A stretch of DNA of 49,733 nucleotides from a bacterium TMED217 (GTDB lineage: Bacteria; Fidelibacterota; Marinisomatia; Marinisomatales; UBA1611), in contig NHJO01000009.1 in the NCBI GenBank assembly GCA_002169695.1, positions 11,789 through 61,521 of the forward strand, read 5' to 3'. Shown one piece after another: positions 7,910 to 16,313 of this stretch. The notes below the pieces were generated by a model. It ran no database searches and was not told the DNA's origin. It saw nothing but the letters and a program-made list of their open reading frames with translations. The position numbers and the translations under genes are program-made. Numbering within the stretch: position 1 is the stretch's first letter; every line of letters begins with the position of its first letter.

Positions 7910-9009
7910 TTAGCAGATTTCCAAATAGCGTAATCGCCTGGTGCTGCACCAACCTCAAATAATGTAAAACTATCACTTTCTTTATTTTGGATATAAACTG
8001 TATCAGGAGATTGATAATCATTCGTAACGCCCAATAGTATCTGGTTATCTATCGCATCAGAAGAATATAAGTTTGGATTATAGTAGGAGTCTTTGCTTGA
8101 GTATTCTCCTATTCTTGAAGCTAAATTAATACTTAAATCATTATGATCAATTGGTGCGATACCACCTAGGCTTGTTCTATATAATTGATCATTATAAACC
8201 ATTACATTCCCACCGCAGACTATTCCTTCGCCATATTCTTTTGAGGTGATATTGTTTGTCAGGAGATTGATTTGCGTCATCCCAAAATATGTTTGATACC
8301 AATTATCACTGTAATATGTCCGTGATACCCATAAACTATTATCATGAATAACAAGTTGTTGAGGTCCTTTGCCGACTTCATATATCTCAACAATCTCATT
8401 TATATTCGGGTCTATTTTAATAACATTAGACCCATTACCTTGGTCATACAATTCTATGTGAGGTACGCTTGCATATAAAAAAGTGCCATCGCTTATTATA
8501 TCTTCAGGCAAGCCATCAACAGATATTTGTTCTGTAATTGCATAAGTAGTAAGGTTAAGAATTTTTATGTCTTTAGAGTTCCAGTTTGTGAAATAGAGGT
8601 TTTTATTAAAAATACTCATCTCGCGTGGACTAGAGTTCTGCGTTGAAACTGTAATCCCTGGTAGGGTAAGTCCAGATTCTGAAATAGAATATCTTTTAAT
8701 TTCATTGCTGCCATTAACAATGACAAAGAGATGGTTTTCATGAACTAAAATAGATTGAACTACATCGCCGATATCTAATACTTCTTGAATTTTTTGGTCA
8801 TTATTAAAAACAGATATAGATCCATTTCCTTGACCAAAGTTTCCTTCACTGGCGACAAACAAATAGTCTGTTTCGTTATCCTCTATTGATTTATTTTTTT
8901 CATTTTCACAGCCAAATGAAATAAAAAGAGCAATAAATGAAATACTAAATAGTTTTAAAGAGATTTTTGTTGTAGTGATTTTAGAAAACAAGTTATTTAA
9001 ATGATTCAT
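7906..9009 (-). CDS. cobalamin-riboswitch-controlled beta-propeller lipoprotein (BtuG-like)
   Basis: 367 residues when started at the ATG at 9009. A longer frame to 9108 runs through the riboswitch, so its first 33 codons are not protein. The N-terminus, FSISFIALFISFGC, is a lipoprotein signal with Cys34, followed by acidic residues (ENE), a possible surface-export cue. The mature part has repeated YncE-like propeller blades: DYLFVASEGNFGQGNGSISV, later LTLPGITVSTQNSSPREM, VDGLPEDIISDGTFLY and VGKGPQQLVIHDNSLWV. The opening matches the DUF5074/YncE-type surface lipoproteins of Bacteroidetes. Known family: BtuG of Bacteroides is a surface propeller that binds B12 very tightly and hands it to BtuB. 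The riboswitch supports a corrinoid role here; direct binding is inference. No btuB lies nearby. Confidence 0.75.
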   Translation of the reverse strand: MNHLNNLFSKITTTKISLKLFSISFIALFISFGCENEKNKSIEDNETDYLFVASEGNFGQGNGSISVFNNDQKIQEVLDIGDVVQSILVHENHLFVIVNGSNEIKRYSISESGLTLPGITVSTQNSSPREMSIFNKNLYFTNWNSKDIKILNLTTYAITEQISVDGLPEDIISDGTFLYASVPHIELYDQGNGSNVIKIDPNINEIVEIYEVGKGPQQLVIHDNSLWVSRTYYSDNWYQTYFGMTQINLLTNNITSKEYGEGIVCGGNVMVYNDQLYRTSLGGIAPIDHNDLSINLASRIGEYSSKDSYYNPNLYSSDAIDNQILLGVTNDYQSPDTVYIQNKESDSFTLFEVGAAPGDYAIWKSAN

Positions 9010-9043
9010 TCCTTTTCTCCCGAAAGTAGTTATTAAGTTGATT

Positions 9044-9191
9044 CTTTTTAATAAGGTTTCCTGACTCATGTAGTGACAACTAAGTTTACCTTCTCCTTGA
9101 AAAAACAAAGATGGCTAATAAAAACTTGTATTCTACAAATACAGTAGCGGGGACTGTGTTTGATTCTAACAAACTTCCCTTTTTTAAAAAG
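9044..9191 (-). promoter_or_regulatory. cobalamin (B12) riboswitch
   Basis: Read on the minus strand, the leader carries the hallmarks of the cobalamin riboswitch: GGGAAGTTTGTTAGAATC at the 5' side, the conserved core CAGTCCCCGCTACTGTA (about 9139-9155), and the 3' B12-box region TGTCACTACATGAGTCAGG (about 9058-9076) followed by AAACC. A closing P1 stem pairs CTTTTTAA (9191-9184) with TTAAAAAG (9051-9044). It ends 34 bases before the ATG at 9009 of the propeller lipoprotein. The gap has GGGAGAAAAGGA just before the ATG and no clear terminator, so translational control is more likely than attenuation. B12 should lower expression. Confidence 0.9.
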
Positions 9192-9288
9192 AAATATTAT
9201 CTACACAGAAATTAAATAATAAATAATTATAAATAAAATATTGCAAATCATAAATTATTTTCTTAGGTAGTTTTTTGTGAAGTGTTAA

Positions 9289-10047
9289 ATGAGTAATTTT
9301 GATATAATGAGTGTATGTAATAATCAATTTGTAATTAAATCTTTAGTGGCGCCTTTATATTCTGAACCAACATTTACATCATCAAAAATTTCAGAGGCTG
9401 TTTTTGGTGAGATAGTTAATGTAAATGATGTCAATGGGAGTTGGGTCAATATCGAGCAGGATGATGGCTATCATAGTTGGATTAAGGATTTTTATGGTTC
9501 CTTTGAGAAAAAAAATGCAATTTGTGAATATATTGTTGTGGACAAATATTTTTTGCCATTTGGTTCTAGATTACAAAAAACTAACGGGAAGTATAAAACA
9601 GTAATTGGGGATGATTATACTTACAATATAGAGCCAATAAAAATTGGTGAAATAGTAAACATTGATGATTTACTAATTCATGCGAGAAACTTAATTGGCT
9701 CTCCATATAGATGGGGAGGAAAAACATCTTTTGGGTTTGACTGTTCAGGATTTGTACAATCTTTATACTTATTGACAGGTTTGCTGCTTCCTAGAGATTG
9801 TTGGCAACAATCTGAATTCTTGGAAGGTTCGCTAGTTAGCGGGAGAAATAGTAAACCTGGAGATTTACATTTTTTTGGAAAAGATAGTAAGATATCTCAT
9901 GTAGGCATCTCTACTGGAGGCTTAAATTTAATTCATTGTCAAGGATGGGTTAAGGAAGAGTCTTTTGAGAATATTAATTCAGGAAATGAAAACTTGGTAG
10001 ATATGTACATGCATAGTTGTTCAGTTGAATTAAATTCAAAGAGATGA
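9289..10047 (+). CDS. NlpC/P60 peptidase with N-terminal SH3-like domain, no signal peptide
   Basis: 252 residues. An SH3b-like region (about 15-90, LYSEPTFTSSKISEAVFGE) precedes an NlpC/P60 domain with the catalytic Cys152 in GFDCSGFVQ, His204 in SHVGIS and a third polar residue, His216, in LIHCQG; YRWGGK before the Cys is also typical. The family cleaves D-gamma-glutamyl-diamino-acid bonds in peptidoglycan peptides. No signal peptide or membrane helix is visible, so it resembles the cytosolic YkfC/dipeptidyl-peptidase VI type that recycles imported murein peptides. It overlaps the following HNH gene by four bases (ATGA). Upstream, 9192-9288 is a divergent spacer shared with the riboswitch promoter. 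Confidence 0.88.
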   Translation: MSNFDIMSVCNNQFVIKSLVAPLYSEPTFTSSKISEAVFGEIVNVNDVNGSWVNIEQDDGYHSWIKDFYGSFEKKNAICEYIVVDKYFLPFGSRLQKTNGKYKTVIGDDYTYNIEPIKIGEIVNIDDLLIHARNLIGSPYRWGGKTSFGFDCSGFVQSLYLLTGLLLPRDCWQQSEFLEGSLVSGRNSKPGDLHFFGKDSKISHVGISTGGLNLIHCQGWVKEESFENINSGNENLVDMYMHSCSVELNSKR

Positions 10048-10583
10048 AAACAAGATTTTCAAAAAAAAACCTATTAAATAGTTCCGTATTAGTATTAAAT
10101 GCTAATTATTCACCTATGACTGTTTGTACAGCAAAGCGTGCAATTTCATTGTATTTTTTAAATAAAATTGATGTTCTGTCAAATTATAATGAGAAGGTTC
10201 ATAGTCCATCAACTTCACTAAATCTTCCAAGTATTATAAAAATAAAAACATATATTAAAAATCATAGTATTGCAGTGGAAATAAGTAGGAAAAATATTTT
10301 GATACGAGATAATTATACTTGCCAATATTGTAGCCTGCAAAATAAGTCGCTTACCATTGATCATGTTATACCCAAATTTAGAGGGGGGCAAGATAATTGG
10401 GATAATCTTGTTGCTGCTTGTAAAAAATGTAATCAAAAAAAGGGTGAGCATACCCCTGAAGAAGCAAAGATGCCTCTTATTAAAAAACCAAAGCGTCCAA
10501 ATCGGATTCATTATTTTCAAAGATTAGTGAAAGAAAGGCAATCTGATTGGAGACCTTATCTATTTATGGAGCCACTGGGTTAG
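10044..10583 (+). CDS. HNH endonuclease
   Basis: 179 residues. The N-terminus (VLVLNANYSPMTVCTAKRAI) and the HNH core match the common stand-alone HNH protein of FCB and cyanobacterial genomes. Zinc ligands C93 and C96 (YTCQYC), the DH pair D106-H107 in LTIDHVIPKFRGG, Asn120-containing DNWDNLV, and C126/C129 (ACKKC) are all present, so it should be active. The C-terminus (PNRIHYFQRLVKERQSDWRPYL) is also typical. Its biological role is unsettled; no methylase partner is nearby, so a restriction system is unlikely. It overlaps the NlpC/P60 gene by four bases and lies two bases before trpS. Confidence 0.9.
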   Translation: MKTRFSKKNLLNSSVLVLNANYSPMTVCTAKRAISLYFLNKIDVLSNYNEKVHSPSTSLNLPSIIKIKTYIKNHSIAVEISRKNILIRDNYTCQYCSLQNKSLTIDHVIPKFRGGQDNWDNLVAACKKCNQKKGEHTPEEAKMPLIKKPKRPNRIHYFQRLVKERQSDWRPYLFMEPLG

Positions 10584-10585
10584 TA

Positions 10586-11566
10586 ATGAATATGAATAAA
10601 AAATCAAGAGTATTAAGTGGTATACAACCATCTGGAAAATTGCATTTAGGGAATTATTTTGGTATGATGTCTAGGATGATAGAATATCAGGAAAAAAATG
10701 ATTTGTTTTGCTTTATAGTTAACTATCATGCTTTGACCACGATACAAGATAAAAATGAATTAAAAAATAATACTATAAATGCAGTTATAGATTTTTTAGC
10801 GTTGGGTATGGATCCTAACAAATCTACTTTTTGGGTTCAGTCTGATGTACCACAAGTTACTGAGTTAACTTGGTTATTATCAAGTATGGCTGGTGTTGGT
10901 CAAATGGAAAGGTCAACGTCATATAAAGATAAGATTGATAAAGGTCTTAGCCCTCACATGGGATTATTTTCCTATCCAATCTTAATGGCTGCTGATATTT
11001 TACTTTATGGTAGTGATATTGTACCTGTTGGGAAAGATCAAAAGCAACATTTAGAAATCACAAGGGATATTGCAACTAGATTTAATAATATTTATGGAGA
11101 GATTTTAGTTATTCCGGAACCAGATATTAATTTAGAAACTATGTTGGTACCTGGAACAGATGGACAAAAAATGAGTAAGTCATATGGTAATACTATTCCA
11201 ATTTTTGCAGATGAAAATGAATTAAAAAAATCAGTTATGTCTATTGTAACAGATTCAGCCGGTATTAATGAGCCTAAAGACAAAGATACTCCTCTTTATA
11301 AGATCTACTCATTATTTTTAAATCATAAAGATAAAGAATTACTAAGTGATAGATATGATACACCTGGTCTTAGATATGGTGATGTTAAAAAAGAACTGCT
11401 AGATAAGATTTACGAGCATATTAATCCATATCGTAAAAAAAGAAAGTATTATATGGCTAATATAGATGATGTAAGACAAATACTGATTAAAGGAAAAGAA
11501 AAAGCTTCAATAGTCGCTAATGAATATATTGAAAAGATTCGTAAGGCAATGGGGATAACGTATTAG
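10586..11566 (+). CDS. trpS: tryptophanyl-tRNA synthetase
   Basis: 326 residues from the ATG at 10586; a longer frame back to 10547 would overlap the HNH gene and adds no family sequence. This is a class I synthetase charging tRNA-Trp. The HIGH-type motif is PSGKLHLGN (15-23, HLGN 20-23) and the KMSKS loop is at 195-199 (GQKMSKSYGN). Other family blocks: GMDPNKSTFWVQSD, PILMAADILLYGSDIVPVG and DQKQHLEI. Length is normal. The stop TAG is directly followed by the scpA ATG, so trpS starts a compact run with the condensin genes. Confidence 0.97.
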   Translation: MNMNKKSRVLSGIQPSGKLHLGNYFGMMSRMIEYQEKNDLFCFIVNYHALTTIQDKNELKNNTINAVIDFLALGMDPNKSTFWVQSDVPQVTELTWLLSSMAGVGQMERSTSYKDKIDKGLSPHMGLFSYPILMAADILLYGSDIVPVGKDQKQHLEITRDIATRFNNIYGEILVIPEPDINLETMLVPGTDGQKMSKSYGNTIPIFADENELKKSVMSIVTDSAGINEPKDKDTPLYKIYSLFLNHKDKELLSDRYDTPGLRYGDVKKELLDKIYEHINPYRKKRKYYMANIDDVRQILIKGKEKASIVANEYIEKIRKAMGITY

Positions 11567-12295
11567 ATGTATAGTATACAGTTAAGTAATTTTGAAGGGC
11601 CTATAGATCTTTTACTCTATTTTATTAGACGTGATGAACTAGATATATATGATATACCCATTTCAAAAATAACTAAAGAGTTTGTTGATACTGTAGAAAA
11701 ATGGGAGAAAATGCATCTCCATGTTGCTGGAGATTTCATTGTAATGGCGTCTACTTTAATGCGCATCAAGGCAAGATTATTATTGCCTAGGCCAGAGATT
11801 GATGATGATGGTGATATTATTGACCCAAGAACAGAATTAGTTCAACAATTAGTTGAGTATAAACGTTTTAAGAGTGCAGCAGAATTATTAAAAAACTTAT
11901 CTGATCAGCGAAGTCAAAAATTTTCCAGACAAATAGAACCTATAATGCAAATAGATAACTCAGATAGTGAAGAAAATATTATTTTAGATGTTACGTTATT
12001 TGATTTGGCTAGATTTTTTAAAACTGCAATGGACAATATGCCTGTAGTCTCACAGTTCGAGTTAAGTAGAGAGCCCGTAAAGTTAGAGCAACAGAAAAAG
12101 TTTATTTATAAATATTTTGATGGAGATGGTAGATTAAAATTTTCTACAATAATTAATAAATTAAATTCAAGAATGGAAATTGTGGTTACGTTTTTAGCAA
12201 TATTAGATTTGGTAAGAGAAGGTATTTGCATAATTAGCCAAGATAAAGTTTTTGGCGATTTAGAATTACAAAAAATTATACAAGTCGAAAGTTAA
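11567..12295 (+). CDS. scpA: segregation and condensation protein A
   Basis: 242 residues, the usual size. ScpA is the kleisin that links SMC heads in bacterial condensin and organises the chromosome. The diagnostic N-terminus is FEGPIDLLLYFIRRDELDIYDIPI; next comes the helix with AGDFIVMASTLMRIKARLLLP, an acidic linker (about 75-85), a middle helical region and a C-terminal winged helix (FSTIINKLNSRMEIVVTFLAILDLVREG). It starts immediately after the trpS stop and ends with TAATG, sharing one base with scpB. No smc gene is in the window. Confidence 0.96.
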   Translation: MYSIQLSNFEGPIDLLLYFIRRDELDIYDIPISKITKEFVDTVEKWEKMHLHVAGDFIVMASTLMRIKARLLLPRPEIDDDGDIIDPRTELVQQLVEYKRFKSAAELLKNLSDQRSQKFSRQIEPIMQIDNSDSEENIILDVTLFDLARFFKTAMDNMPVVSQFELSREPVKLEQQKKFIYKYFDGDGRLKFSTIINKLNSRMEIVVTFLAILDLVREGICIISQDKVFGDLELQKIIQVES

Positions 12296-12903
12296 TGAAA
12301 AAAAAAGAATCAGATCAAATAATTGAGGCTTTATTATTTGCTTATCCTTCACCTATAACTCAAGCGCAATTAAATCAAGTTTTTGATAAACCTGTTCCTA
12401 ACTTAAAAGATGCAATAGGCAGATTAAATCATTCTTACAATAAATACGAAAAACCTTATTTAATTAATAGTATTGCTGGAGGTTTCCAACTTATTACAAA
12501 TCCAGATTATGACATTTGGATCCGTCGTCTCCTTGGTAAATCTAACAAACTCACGTTGTCGAATGCTGCGTTAGATACTCTAGCCATTATTGCATATAAA
12601 CAACCCATTGGCAGATATGATATAGAGGCTATTCGAGGTGTAGATTCATCAGGTGTTATAAAAACATTATTAACTAGAAATCTAATTATAATTAAAGGTA
12701 GAGGCGATGGTCCAGGTAGACCATTATTGTATTCGACAACAAAAAGTTTTTTAGAATATTTTGGATTAAATCGTCTTTCAGATATGCCCAAGCTAAAGGA
12801 AGTTTCAGAGCTAATAGAATCTGACCCTAGCCTTGGTGAACAGATAACTGTTTTTGAAAATGATGAAATAGTAGGTGAAGATAAAAAGAAAGCAAGAGAA
12901 TAA
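12295..12903 (+). CDS. scpB: segregation and condensation protein B
   Basis: 202 residues. ScpB is a dimer of tandem winged helices that binds ScpA in condensin. Signatures: IIEALLFAYPSPIT at the N-terminus, NKLTLSNAALDTLAIIAYKQPIGRYDIEAIRGVDSSG (about 83-120), and GRGDGPGRPLLYSTTKSFLEYFGL near the end of the second domain. A short charged tail follows (about 180-202). It shares one base with scpA, so the pair is translationally coupled, and the pseudouridine synthase follows after five bases. This order (scpA, scpB, rluB, cmk, rpsA) is a common bacterial arrangement. Confidence 0.96.
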   Translation: MKKKESDQIIEALLFAYPSPITQAQLNQVFDKPVPNLKDAIGRLNHSYNKYEKPYLINSIAGGFQLITNPDYDIWIRRLLGKSNKLTLSNAALDTLAIIAYKQPIGRYDIEAIRGVDSSGVIKTLLTRNLIIIKGRGDGPGRPLLYSTTKSFLEYFGLNRLSDMPKLKEVSELIESDPSLGEQITVFENDEIVGEDKKKARE

Positions 12904-12908
12904 GATAT

Positions 12909-13622
12909 ATGCGATTGAATAAATATCTTGCTAAATCAGGCGTTGCATCAAGAAGAAAATCAGATGAGTTAATTAAGATGGCTACGACAACTGTTAATAA
13001 TGAAATAATTTTAGACCCAGCTTATAAAGTTAACGAAATAGATCAAGTAAGGTTTGATGGTAAGTTATTAAAAATTGACAATGAAAAGATTGTTATTATG
13101 CTTAATAAACCAGAAGGTGTTATTACATCTGTTAATGATCCATTTAATCGAAAAACTGTGATGAACTATATAAATTATAAAAAGAGGTTAGTTCCAATAG
13201 GTCGGCTAGATAAAGATTCTACAGGTTTATTATTGCTGACAAATGATGGAGATTTACATTATTTTTTAACTCATCCAAAAAATCAAATTATTAGAGAATA
13301 TGATGTCCTTATTGAAAGTGTAATTAGTCCTGAAAAAATAAAACGTATGGCAAGAGGGATAAATATTGGTGATGGAGAAATTGGTAAAGCGAAAGTAACT
13401 AAACAAAATATTATTAAAGGTCGAAATCAGGTTAGGCTTAATCTTAGGCAAGGGAAAAAAAGAGAAATAAGGAGGATATTTAGGTCTTTAAAAATTAAGT
13501 TATTTAAGTTGCATAGAATTAATTTTGGTGGGGTACATATTGGTACATTAAAAGAAAGTGAATCTAGATTACTTAATGAAAAAGAAATTAATCGATTAAA
13601 AATGGGAATTACATCTAATTGA
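12909..13622 (+). CDS. rluB: 23S rRNA pseudouridine synthase, RsuA/RluB family
   Basis: 237 residues. An N-terminal S4 RNA-binding domain (MRLNKYLAKSGVASRRKSDE) is followed by the catalytic domain with the family signature GRLDKDSTGLLLLTNDGDL, in which the Asp of RLD is the nucleophile; other blocks are MLNKPEGVITSVNDP and RQGKKREIRRIFRSL. The position after scpB favours RluB (23S rRNA, helix 89 region) over RsuA or RluE, but sequence alone does not fix the target base. It lacks the long C-terminal tail of proteobacterial RluB. Confidence 0.9.
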   Translation: MRLNKYLAKSGVASRRKSDELIKMATTTVNNEIILDPAYKVNEIDQVRFDGKLLKIDNEKIVIMLNKPEGVITSVNDPFNRKTVMNYINYKKRLVPIGRLDKDSTGLLLLTNDGDLHYFLTHPKNQIIREYDVLIESVISPEKIKRMARGINIGDGEIGKAKVTKQNIIKGRNQVRLNLRQGKKREIRRIFRSLKIKLFKLHRINFGGVHIGTLKESESRLLNEKEINRLKMGITSN

Positions 13623-13694
13623 AAATTTTCTTTTCATTTTTGCCTATTTTTATTATTTCTTGTAAGTTCGCCGGCTTATTGAGAGTTAAATAAT

Positions 13695-14369
13695 ATGATA
13701 GTTGCTATAGATGGGCCTGCTGCTTCTGGTAAAAGTACAACTGCAATTGGCGTTGCTAAGAGTCTCGGGATAACTTATTTAGATACCGGTGCAATGTATA
13801 GAGCAGTTACTCTAGGTTTGATTGAAAATAATATCAAATTTGAAGATTCTCTAGAATTGAAAAATTATTTAATTCAAATAAAATTAGAATTTGCTGAAGA
13901 TAAATCTGGTACCTTGCTATTTTTAAATGGTAGTAATGTAACAAAAAAAATACGAACTAGTTTAGTTACCAAAAATGTAAGTGAGGTTAGTGCTTTAAAA
14001 ATTGTAAGAAAATTTATGGTTGATATTCAAAGAGAGATTGCAAAAAATTATGACTGTGTGCTTGAGGGTAGAGATATTGGAACAGTAGTATTCCCTAATG
14101 CAGATTTTAAGTTTTTTTTAGTCGCAAACGAAAAATCTAGAGCAAAGCGTCGATTTGATGACTTATCTAAAAGTGGTCTTTTAGATTCTATTGGTTTAGA
14201 TGATGTTTTGAAAGATTTAAATAAACGTGATTATAAAGATTCAACAAGGAGAAATTCACCATTAAAAAAAGCTTATGATGCCAAAACTATTGACAGCACA
14301 AATTTAACTATCAATGAGGTGATTGATAAAATCGTAAACATAATAAACAAAAAAAGGACATTAGATTAA
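13695..14369 (+). CDS. cmk: cytidylate kinase
   Basis: 224 residues, normal length. It phosphorylates CMP and dCMP with ATP in the cytoplasm. The P-loop is GPAASGKST (7-15); other family blocks are YLDTGAMYRAVTL, VLEGRDIGTVVFPNADFKFF and the lid region RAKRRFDDL; RDYKDSTRRNSPL near the end matches the conserved R-D-x-x-D-x-x-R segment. Its last base is the first base of rpsA (TAATG), so the two are coupled, the classic cmk-rpsA pair. Confidence 0.97.
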   Translation: MIVAIDGPAASGKSTTAIGVAKSLGITYLDTGAMYRAVTLGLIENNIKFEDSLELKNYLIQIKLEFAEDKSGTLLFLNGSNVTKKIRTSLVTKNVSEVSALKIVRKFMVDIQREIAKNYDCVLEGRDIGTVVFPNADFKFFLVANEKSRAKRRFDDLSKSGLLDSIGLDDVLKDLNKRDYKDSTRRNSPLKKAYDAKTIDSTNLTINEVIDKIVNIINKKRTLD

Positions 14370-16270
14370 TGTTAAATGAAATAGTAGAAAATAATTCAGT
14401 TGAAGAGGTTGAAAATTCAGATATAATTGAGAATGATACCAGTGGGAATGAAACACCTTCTGATTTAGTTAAAGAAATAAAAGATTACTTAAGCCCTTCT
14501 CTTTTTAGCGACGTGAAAACAGTAACATTAGATGAACTTGAATCTACAGATGAAAAGCAAATAGACTCTGAGGATATAGGCAAGGCATATAATAGTACTT
14601 TGGTTGATATTTCAGAAAATCAATTAATTAAGGGGCGAGTCGTTGGAATGAATGATAGAGATGTGCTCATTGATATTGGTTTTAAATCTGAAGGACTAAT
14701 TGATAGAAGTGAATTTACAGATGATAGCTTGCCAGCGATAGGTGATCAGGTAGAGGTTTATCTAGAATATCTTGAGGATTCAAGTGGGAATACTATTTTA
14801 TCTAAAGAAAAAGCCGATTTTATGTTGCGATGGCAAAAGCTTCGTGAAGCGTATGATAATGAGGAAATAATTACAGGCAAAATTATAAAAAGAATAAAAG
14901 GGGGGATGATAGTTGACTTAGGTTCAGTACAAGCGTTTCTTCCTGGGTCACAGTTGGATGTTAGGCCAATTACTGATTTTGACATATATGTTGATAAAGA
15001 CATTGATTTAAGGATAGTAAAGCTTAGCGAATCAAGAAAAAATATAGTTGTATCTCATAAAATGATTATTGAGGAGAGCCTAATTGAACAAAGAGAAGCG
15101 TTATTTCAAGAAATTGAAATAGGCTCTATTATGGATGGGAGAGTAAAAAATATAACTGATTTTGGAGTGTTTGTTGATTTAGGGGGTATTGATGGTTTAT
15201 TACATATTACCGATCTATCATGGGGTAGAGTAAATCACCCTTCTGAAATGATTTCTCTTAATGATGAAATAACAGTAAAAGTTATCGAGTATGATGCTGA
15301 AAGAAAGAGAGTCTCTTTAGGTTTAAAGCAGCTCACACCGCATCCATGGGATGAGGTTGAAATTAAATATCCAATAGGTGATATAGTCAAAGGTAAGATA
15401 GTAAGTTTAACTAATTATGGTGCTTTTATTGAAATTGAACCTGGAGTAGAAGGTTTAATTCATGTTTCTGAAATTTCATGGACACGACATATAAAAAATC
15501 CATCAGAGGAATATTCTATGGGTGATAATGTTGAGGCTAAAGTTATATCAATAGATACTGATGAAAGAAAAATAAGTTTAGGCGTTAAGCAATTAACACC
15601 TGATCCGTGGGGAGAAATTGAGAAAGAATTTGAAATAGGGAAAAAATATTCAGGGAAAATTCAAAACTTAACTCAATTTGGTGCTTTTGTCGAGTTAAAA
15701 GAAGGCATTGATGGATTGATTCATATTTCAGATTTATCATGGACTAAAGTTGTTAGGCATGCTAAGAATGAATTAGAAAAAGATCAAATAGTTGAAGTTG
15801 TCATTTTAGATATCTCAAGGGAAAACAGAAAAATTTCGTTAGGCTTAAAACAAGCACAAGATGATCCCTGGCCAGAGATAATTGATTTTTTCGAATCTGG
15901 GAAAGAGGTAAGCGGTGCAATAGTAAGAGTGCTTGATAAAGGTATAATTATACAGCTTGAAATGGATGTTGAAGGGATAATCCCTTTTGGAAAAATGTCA
16001 AAAAAAGATCGTCGTTCATTAGCAAGTCAATATGAAGTAGGTGCTAATCTTTCAGGTATTGTTATGAAGGTATCACCTGAAGATAAAAAGATAATATTAT
16101 TTAAAGAAGAATTAGCAGGTGGTGGGAGTACACAATCAGCTTCAGATGAGGTTAAAGATTATTTAAAAAACCAAAAAGTTGATACTGGTGATAAAATTGA
16201 TATACCACAAGAATTGTTGGATAATGCAAAAGATGCAGAAAAAGAAGAAAAACCATCTGAATCTGATTAA
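14369..16270 (+). CDS. rpsA: 30S ribosomal protein S1
   Basis: 633 residues with six S1 (OB-fold) repeats at roughly 85-155, 170-235, 250-320, 335-405, 420-495 and 505-575; examples are GRVKNITDFGVFVDL, GKIVSLTNYGAFIEI and GKIQNLTQFGAFVEL. S1 binds mRNA leaders and helps the ribosome start on weak Shine-Dalgarno messages, which fits this genome, where most starts lack a good Shine-Dalgarno sequence. An acidic, low-complexity N-terminal extension of about 80 residues (VEEVENSDIIENDTSGNE) and an acidic tail are typical of FCB S1 proteins. It is coupled to cmk through a one-base overlap. Confidence 0.97.
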   Translation: MLNEIVENNSVEEVENSDIIENDTSGNETPSDLVKEIKDYLSPSLFSDVKTVTLDELESTDEKQIDSEDIGKAYNSTLVDISENQLIKGRVVGMNDRDVLIDIGFKSEGLIDRSEFTDDSLPAIGDQVEVYLEYLEDSSGNTILSKEKADFMLRWQKLREAYDNEEIITGKIIKRIKGGMIVDLGSVQAFLPGSQLDVRPITDFDIYVDKDIDLRIVKLSESRKNIVVSHKMIIEESLIEQREALFQEIEIGSIMDGRVKNITDFGVFVDLGGIDGLLHITDLSWGRVNHPSEMISLNDEITVKVIEYDAERKRVSLGLKQLTPHPWDEVEIKYPIGDIVKGKIVSLTNYGAFIEIEPGVEGLIHVSEISWTRHIKNPSEEYSMGDNVEAKVISIDTDERKISLGVKQLTPDPWGEIEKEFEIGKKYSGKIQNLTQFGAFVELKEGIDGLIHISDLSWTKVVRHAKNELEKDQIVEVVILDISRENRKISLGLKQAQDDPWPEIIDFFESGKEVSGAIVRVLDKGIIIQLEMDVEGIIPFGKMSKKDRRSLASQYEVGANLSGIVMKVSPEDKKIILFKEELAGGGSTQSASDEVKDYLKNQKVDTGDKIDIPQELLDNAKDAEKEEKPSESD

Positions 16271-16313
16271 ATCATAGAATTAATTTTTGATTTAATATTG
16301 CTTAAATGGAATA

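Noticed and set aside
10044-10583. HNH gene as a homing or group-intron endonuclease
   Set aside because: It is a stand-alone gene in a compact operon, has the standard N-terminal region of the cellular family, and no intron structure is visible.
10547-10585. Extended trpS N-terminus
   Set aside because: It lies inside the HNH gene and adds residues not found before the PSGKLHLGN region of trpS proteins.
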